Positions 24,266 through 28,210 of a DNA stretch of 28,210 nt are shown here, piece by piece; position 1 is the stretch's first letter; each line of letters opens with the position of its first letter. Origin of the DNA: [Leptolyngbya] sp. JSC-1 (GTDB lineage: Bacteria > Cyanobacteriota > Cyanobacteriia > Elainellales > Elainellaceae); contig KL662191.1 in the NCBI GenBank assembly GCA_000733415.1, positions 6,027,553-6,055,762 of the forward strand, read 5' to 3'. The position numbers were made by a program, and so were the translations under genes. The notes below the pieces were generated by a model, which was given only the letters and a program-made list of their open reading frames with translations, made no database searches and was not told the DNA's origin.

Positions 24266-24580
24266 GGCTTTATTTCTAACAGCTAACGCAATCCTCCTTA
24301 GCTTATCTTCAGCTCCTCTTATCAGAAAAGGTGCTTGCAATCAAAAAAACTGATGCTATTAATATGTAGATTAATGAACTTGCCACAATAGGCAATTTGA
24401 TTGTGGTCTGCTGGCTTTCGCGCAGCTTTTGCGTCTGCAATTGCCGGTCTCATTGCCAAACCCAATAATTGCCATTGGTGAATCGCTGATTCAGGACTCC
24501 TTAGCTCTGCGCGCTGTGCAAATTTCGCAGGATGACTTCGCCGAACTACCGCTCGTACCGATGGCTAATCAATTTAATAA

Positions 24581-24651
24581 AGCGGGCACGGGGAATCGAA
24601 CCCCGATTAACTGCTTGGAAGGCAGTAGTTTTACCACTAAACTATGCCCGC
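24581..24651 (-). tRNA. trnG: tRNA-Gly (anticodon UCC)
   Basis: On the minus strand the acceptor GCGGGCA (24645-24651) pairs with TGCCCGC (24582-24588), and base 24581 gives the discriminator U expected for tRNA-Gly. The D-arm contains AGTGGTAAAAC. The anticodon stem ACTGC/GCAGT encloses the loop CTTCCAA with anticodon TCC at 24617-24619. The T-arm holds GGGGTTCGATTCCCC. The 3' CCA is not encoded. All stems look intact; the gene is single and not in a cluster. Confidence 0.96.
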
Positions 24652-25024
24652 ATTTCACAAACCTATCCTAGGATAACATAGGTTGAACCTTCTGACTAGA
24701 GAACCTCGGCAGCTCTGGCAGCTCGCGATTCTTAGGAGTTCTAGCGAATAAGGTTCCAATCGAATTCCAGTGTGTGTTATGAAGATTATTTGGCGGTTGA
24801 GTATAAATATAGATTTCCTTAATGATATGGTGGAGGATGGGCTATTCACCCCGTTGCTGCGTAGTTGACGGATCAAAAAAGTGAGGAAATCCCGTATGAT
24901 TACGCATCTAGCCATTATTCGGGCGCAAATTGTTCGTTTTGGGCATAATTAGTCTGCTCGCCGGTGCATCAACCAATTGCTAGTTGTGTTGTCTGTTGAT
25001 CTTTAAGGTTTGTCAAGTTCGCTC
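24652..25024. other. Intergenic region between tRNA-Gly and the DUF3370 gene
   Basis: About 370 bases. Just upstream of the tRNA (minus-strand sense) is a 7-base inverted repeat AACCTAT/ATAGGTT (24660-24684), perhaps part of its promoter. The rest, including an 86-codon minus-strand frame at 24655-24915, shows no family pattern. I see no definite promoter for the DUF3370 gene. Confidence 0.45.
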
Positions 25025-26833
25025 ATGCTCAAAGTTTTATCGTTATTACCACTCGCTCAAATTCTTTCACCCCTTTCTACACCCAACCTACCTGTATCTC
25101 TCGCTTCAACAGAGTCGGTCTCAAGCACTTTTCCAGCGCCAGTCACAGTGCCAATCACGGTGCCAATCACGGTCAGCAGCGATCCGTTTTCTGGAACTCC
25201 TATTGCTCTACCCGATACACCTCCTCTGCCGGAGGCAGTTCCCCAACGCTCGGACGTTGTTCGATCTCAGCAAGTGCGTCCTTTACCAGGGCAGTTGGAT
25301 GACGTTCCGGTATTTAACAGTAATAGCCCTGAGTTGATTCAAAAAGACGGCATTTTGCTCTCCACCTTTCCACCCGAGGGAATGCAAGTTCGATCGGCCC
25401 ATCTCAACCATCCGCTGCAAGGCCGCTTTGACATTTTTGCTCATCATGTTGCCAGAGGAATAAATGCCGATGATGTGCGAACGCTGTATGTAGGCGTTGT
25501 GGTGTACAACCCAGCCGACCGACCGATCAAACTCGATATTTTGCAGGGTGTCACCTATCTTAGCCAAGAAGCGCCGTTCAACGATTTACCTGCCTATGTC
25601 GCTAATCCGATGGGTACCGTATTTGCGGGACCGGGCAGTCGGGTGATGAATGATGTGTTGCGAGGTGAGCGGCAGTACCAGTGGCCGAGCCATGTAACCA
25701 TTCCAGCTAAGAGCGCCCAACTGCTTGTCAATGTACCAATTCCACTTCGACGTTTGACTGTGGCAACTAATGGCACGCTGCCACCCGGTTCAATTATTCC
25801 AGGATTTCCAACCACCATCGCCCAACCCCAACTAGACACCCAATCAACGGCGATCCCGGTAACGCTAGCTTCAACTCGAAATGCTACAAATCCAGTCGGT
25901 GTAGCTAGCCCGGCTAGTCCTCCGCCCCCATCTCGCCCCCCAGCCAACGACAATCGCCCAGTTCCGATCAACGGTCGCACGATCCTGATGCGGCTTTCGA
26001 GTAGCGGTCCGGTGTATGTGGCGAGTTTGGCCATGTATGCTCCCCGCACGCCAACAGGTGATGAGCGGGTTCCCAGTTTATCGGAATGGGTGCAACTGCT
26101 GCGTACCTCCGATGTAGCTGGTCCACGAGACCGACAGCCAACGTCGCCGGATACGCGATTTGTGCCTCGGTTCTACTATGGCCGGGTGGCTGGAGTAGCG
26201 CAAGGCTCTCAGTGGACCGCTAGAGTTACTGATAAACCCGATGTGGATTACCTCAGCATCCCACAACCGGGTGAAGCCATTTCCTATGTAATTAGCAGCG
26301 TTGATCGCAATACATTCGGCACTGGACAAATTCAAAGTGCACCCATGCTTGTTCGCTATCCTGATACTGCCTATCGTGCCCACGGTAACTATGGCATTCT
26401 CTATAACATCACCTTGCCCCTACGCAATGACACAGATTCGCCCCAGCGAGTAGCCATTATGCTGCAAACACCGCTGCAAGATGAACGATTGAAAGGGGAA
26501 GCTCTACGGTTTCGCAATCCACCCTATGATCAAATTTTCTTTCGCGGCACAATACGCCTGCGCTATACCGATGACCTGGGCATCCGGCAAACTCGCTACA
26601 TGCACCTAGTTCAGCGCCGTGGCCAGCAAGGACAACCCCTGATTCGGCTGACGTTGCCCAGGGGGCAGCGCCGTCAAGTTGAAGTTCAGTTCCTCTATCC
26701 ACCTGATTCTACTCCACCCCAGGTGCTAACTATAGAAACCCAATCCTATAACGGCGTTGTGCAGGAACCCAATGCCCCTACCCGTTCCAGAAGTGAGGCT
26801 GAGATAGAGAGATCAATCTCAAATGCACCTTGA
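25025..26833 (+). CDS. DUF3370-family exported protein (602 aa)
   Basis: Begins MLKVLSLLPLAQILSPLS, a signal-peptide-like hydrophobic stretch, so the protein is probably exported. A Thr/Pro/Val-rich segment with PITVPITV repeats follows, then the DUF3370 body: QQVRPLPGQLDDVPVFNSN, GILLSTFPPEGMQVRSAH, GRFDIFAHHVAR, and later HGNYGILYNITLPLRND and QVEVQFLYPPDSTPPQVL. A Pro-rich insert (SPASPPPPSRPPAND) splits the body near residues 295-315. The function is unknown; the family is mostly cyanobacterial and likely periplasmic or surface-associated. A TTG at 25010 is in frame, but the ATG at 25025 starts the signal peptide more naturally; neither has a good ribosome-binding site. Confidence 0.85.
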   Translation: MLKVLSLLPLAQILSPLSTPNLPVSLASTESVSSTFPAPVTVPITVPITVSSDPFSGTPIALPDTPPLPEAVPQRSDVVRSQQVRPLPGQLDDVPVFNSNSPELIQKDGILLSTFPPEGMQVRSAHLNHPLQGRFDIFAHHVARGINADDVRTLYVGVVVYNPADRPIKLDILQGVTYLSQEAPFNDLPAYVANPMGTVFAGPGSRVMNDVLRGERQYQWPSHVTIPAKSAQLLVNVPIPLRRLTVATNGTLPPGSIIPGFPTTIAQPQLDTQSTAIPVTLASTRNATNPVGVASPASPPPPSRPPANDNRPVPINGRTILMRLSSSGPVYVASLAMYAPRTPTGDERVPSLSEWVQLLRTSDVAGPRDRQPTSPDTRFVPRFYYGRVAGVAQGSQWTARVTDKPDVDYLSIPQPGEAISYVISSVDRNTFGTGQIQSAPMLVRYPDTAYRAHGNYGILYNITLPLRNDTDSPQRVAIMLQTPLQDERLKGEALRFRNPPYDQIFFRGTIRLRYTDDLGIRQTRYMHLVQRRGQQGQPLIRLTLPRGQRRQVEVQFLYPPDSTPPQVLTIETQSYNGVVQEPNAPTRSRSEAEIERSISNAP

Positions 26834-26897
26834 CATACAAAAGTAATCAACAGTTAAAAACGGGAACTTAGCTCGTCGCCGACGAAACGAGGGCTGA

Positions 26898-27383
26898 TCA
26901 ATGGATTCGGATTGCACTACTCAACTGTTCCTCATCGAGGAGAAACAGTGTCCGAGTTTGCTCGGCTTCAGAAATAATGGCAATATGGCTAGCGATTTCT
27001 AGGGTATCGGCCCGACGGTAGGACGTTGGTAAGCTGCGGATTAGGTTGGTTGGTACTTCTATCAGCATGGGTGTATCGCTGACCGGAATACCGATGCCTT
27101 CACCACTGCGGGTATGCAGCAGAATTAGATAGGGCGTTGGCATCGATTGAGCTGTGATGCCAAATAGCCGTCGCTGTAGATCAATCACCGTAATGTCGTG
27201 CTCATCTACTTGGGCCAGCCCTACGGGCTTGAGGCCACTACCATATATAGTTGGTAAGTTCACAACTTTGTCCACCTGCTCGATCCGAACAGCTAGCGTC
27301 AGTTGACCGACAGAGAATGCAACTAATTTAGCGTTAGGATGAACGATTGATGAGTATTGAGAAGATATAGAAGTTTGTGACAT
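26898..27383 (-). CDS. CheW-like chemotaxis/phototaxis scaffold protein (161 aa)
   Basis: CheW-domain protein: LVAFSVGQLTLAVRIEQVDKVVNLP, GLAQVDEHDITVIDLQRRLFG and LILLHTRSGEGIGIPVSDTPML follow the two-barrel CheW pattern that bridges receptors and the CheA kinase. The ATG at 27383 (MSQTSIS) is preferred over an in-frame TTG 33 bases upstream. It lies ~100 bases downstream of the CheY-like gene on the same strand, the order seen in cyanobacterial pixH-pixI / pilH-pilI gene sets for phototaxis and type IV pilus control. The methyl-accepting receptor and CheA genes that normally follow are missing; the next gene is the convergent DUF3370 gene. It might serve a signalling array encoded elsewhere. 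Confidence 0.82.
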   Translation of the reverse strand: MSQTSISSQYSSIVHPNAKLVAFSVGQLTLAVRIEQVDKVVNLPTIYGSGLKPVGLAQVDEHDITVIDLQRRLFGITAQSMPTPYLILLHTRSGEGIGIPVSDTPMLIEVPTNLIRSLPTSYRRADTLEIASHIAIISEAEQTRTLFLLDEEQLSSAIRIH

Positions 27384-27483
27384 CGTAAAAAGTAAATGAT
27401 GGTATCCACTAGACAATAGAAAATAGAAACAGCTAATAATGAATGACTGCTCAGCAGCTTTCTCAATGATTTTATTAGCCGAT

Positions 27484-27996
27484 TTAAGATTGCACTAGAA
27501 GATGTTTGAGGGCATCTAGTAGTTCATGCTCAATGTAAGGTTTACTAAAATAGGTAGTTGCTCCTAAGTGCATAGCTAAACGGCGGTGCTTTTCGTTATT
27601 GCGAGACGTAAGAATAACAACTGGAATAGCAGTTAGATTCGGATCTTGGCGTCGTTGACTCAGAAACTCGAAGCCGCTCATATTAGGCATTTCAATATCG
27701 CAAATTACCAACTGCACCGATGAACGTTGCTGGAGGTGGGATAGGGCTTCTTGGCCATCACGGGCTTGCAGAACCCGATAGCCACTTTTCTCTAGCGTCA
27801 GTGCCAACATGCGTCGCAGCGTTGCAGAATCGTCCACCACGAGAATCGTCTGGGTAGCTCTGGTTCGTGAGGCGCTAGGCAATGTTGACCGCCTTGAGGA
27901 AGACAGGTTGGTGGTGAGAGCAGCGTAAGTGGCTGAGGTCTCTGAATTGGGATCTAACATCAGATCCACTAATACCAATTCTCTATGAAGCTGCAT
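27484..27996 (-). CDS. CheY-like response regulator (170 aa)
   Basis: Single receiver domain (about 50-170): ILVVDDSATLRR with D55 and D56, phospho-acceptor D100 in VICDIEMPNMSGFEF, T130 in VVILTSR and K152 in YFSKPY. No output domain. The N-terminal ~48 residues are polar and Ser/Thr-rich. The ATG at 27996 has AGAGG 9 bases upstream, but both lie within the 3' end of the adjacent transposase frame (overlap 27983-27996), so the first ~12 residues are probably insertion-sequence derived; the ATG at codon 13 (27960) could be the original start. With the CheW-like gene it forms a pixH/pixI-like pair. If the element inserted here, the regulator may now depend on its transcription. Confidence 0.85.
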   Translation of the reverse strand: MQLHRELVLVDLMLDPNSETSATYAALTTNLSSSRRSTLPSASRTRATQTILVVDDSATLRRMLALTLEKSGYRVLQARDGQEALSHLQQRSSVQLVICDIEMPNMSGFEFLSQRRQDPNLTAIPVVILTSRNNEKHRRLAMHLGATTYFSKPYIEHELLDALKHLLVQS

Positions 27997-28210
27997 AGAA
28001 TAAAGCCTCTAGGATAAAGTCGTAACTGGTGAGCGATGCAACTTGTTCAACACTAAGCTGCTGAAACACTTGCTTAAGCCGCAGGCGTAAGTGATCTAGA
28101 TTCTCAAAGTTCTCGCCACGCAATTGCTGTTTCACCCACTGCCACAGCCGTTCAATCGGATTCAGTTCGGGACTGTGAGCCGGTTGAAAAATCGGAATCA
28201 GATTCTCTGA
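27983..28210 (-). mobile_element. IS630-family transposase, C-terminal end (5' part outside window)
   Basis: The minus-strand frame is open from the window edge to TAG at 27983-27985, giving the last 75 residues. It starts SENLIPIFQPAHSPELNPIE, and the motif SPELNPIERLWQWVK carries the third acidic residue (E) of the DDE triad in IS630/Tc1-mariner-type transposases. The remainder is the usual helical tail ending EALFYAAS. Just past the stop (27968-27980) is the reverse complement of AATTGGTATTAGT, which also occurs at 19333-19345, so it may be part of the terminal repeat. Whether the element is intact cannot be seen. It reads into the CheY-like gene. Confidence 0.9.

Noticed and set aside
24355..24376. 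Pho box upstream of the PsiE-family gene
   Set aside because: Only two TTAA cores, 12 bases apart instead of 11, so the register fails.
24655..24915. 86-codon minus-strand gene beside tRNA-Gly
   Set aside because: Composition is unlike the neighbouring proteins and no motif or credible start was seen.

Overview
The window looks like part of a filamentous-type cyanobacterial chromosome. The evidence is a DUF3370 exported protein (a largely cyanobacterial family), HIP1 octamers (GCGATCGC at 16353, 16782 and 18908), a PAS-rich hybrid histidine kinase, a CheY/CheW pair like the Pix/Pil phototaxis sets, and GATCCCCCTAAATCCCCC-type palindromic intergenic repeats. The genus cannot be fixed from sequence alone; a Leptolyngbya/Oscillatoriales-like genome is a guess.

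Layout. 1-5264 (+): the 3' end of a coiled-coil protein with a C-terminal BRCT domain, then a large SNF2-family ATPase. 5562-7540: an MFS transporter (+) and a glycerophosphodiester phosphodiesterase (-) that overlap tail to tail by 58 bases. 7541-7881: a divergent control region with two sets of TTAA-core octamers at 11-base period, which look like cyanobacterial Pho boxes. 7882-12003 (+): a four-gene run of LicC-like nucleotidyltransferase, APH/choline-kinase-fold protein, CDP-glycerol glycerophosphotransferase-like enzyme and a PstB phosphate-ABC ATPase without its usual partners. 12046-14133: small stand-alone genes (metallophosphoesterase, Rof-like protein, DUF2171 protein, YiiX-like permuted papain hydrolase). 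14349-18743 (-): a 1464-residue REC-PAS(x6)-HisKA-HATPase-REC kinase. 18744-19584: a gene-free island of palindromes and a 51/52-base direct repeat. 19585-21234 (-): a DUF2267 protein and a GT2 glycosyltransferase. 21461-23596 (+): an argininosuccinate synthase close to the long E. coli type, an array of 14/15-base tandem repeats, and a TVP38/TMEM64 membrane protein. 23672-24651 (-): a PsiE-family protein and tRNA-Gly(UCC). 25025-26833 (+): the DUF3370 protein. 26898-28210 (-): CheW-like protein, CheY-like regulator, and the 3' end of an IS630-family transposase running off the window edge.

The theme that links genes is phosphorus. GDPD, the nucleotidyltransferase/kinase/glycerophosphotransferase trio, PstB and PsiE lie within about 17 kb, and the Pho-box-like arrays sit exactly between the divergent GDPD gene and the four-gene run. 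My best candidate for an undescribed system is this run: a phosphate-regulated pathway that may activate a phospho-alcohol (choline-, glycerol- or similar) as a CDP derivative and transfer it to a surface glycan or lipid, with phosphate uptake (PstB) and phosphodiester salvage (GDPD) under the same switch. The families and the repeats are read from sequence; the pathway is inference.
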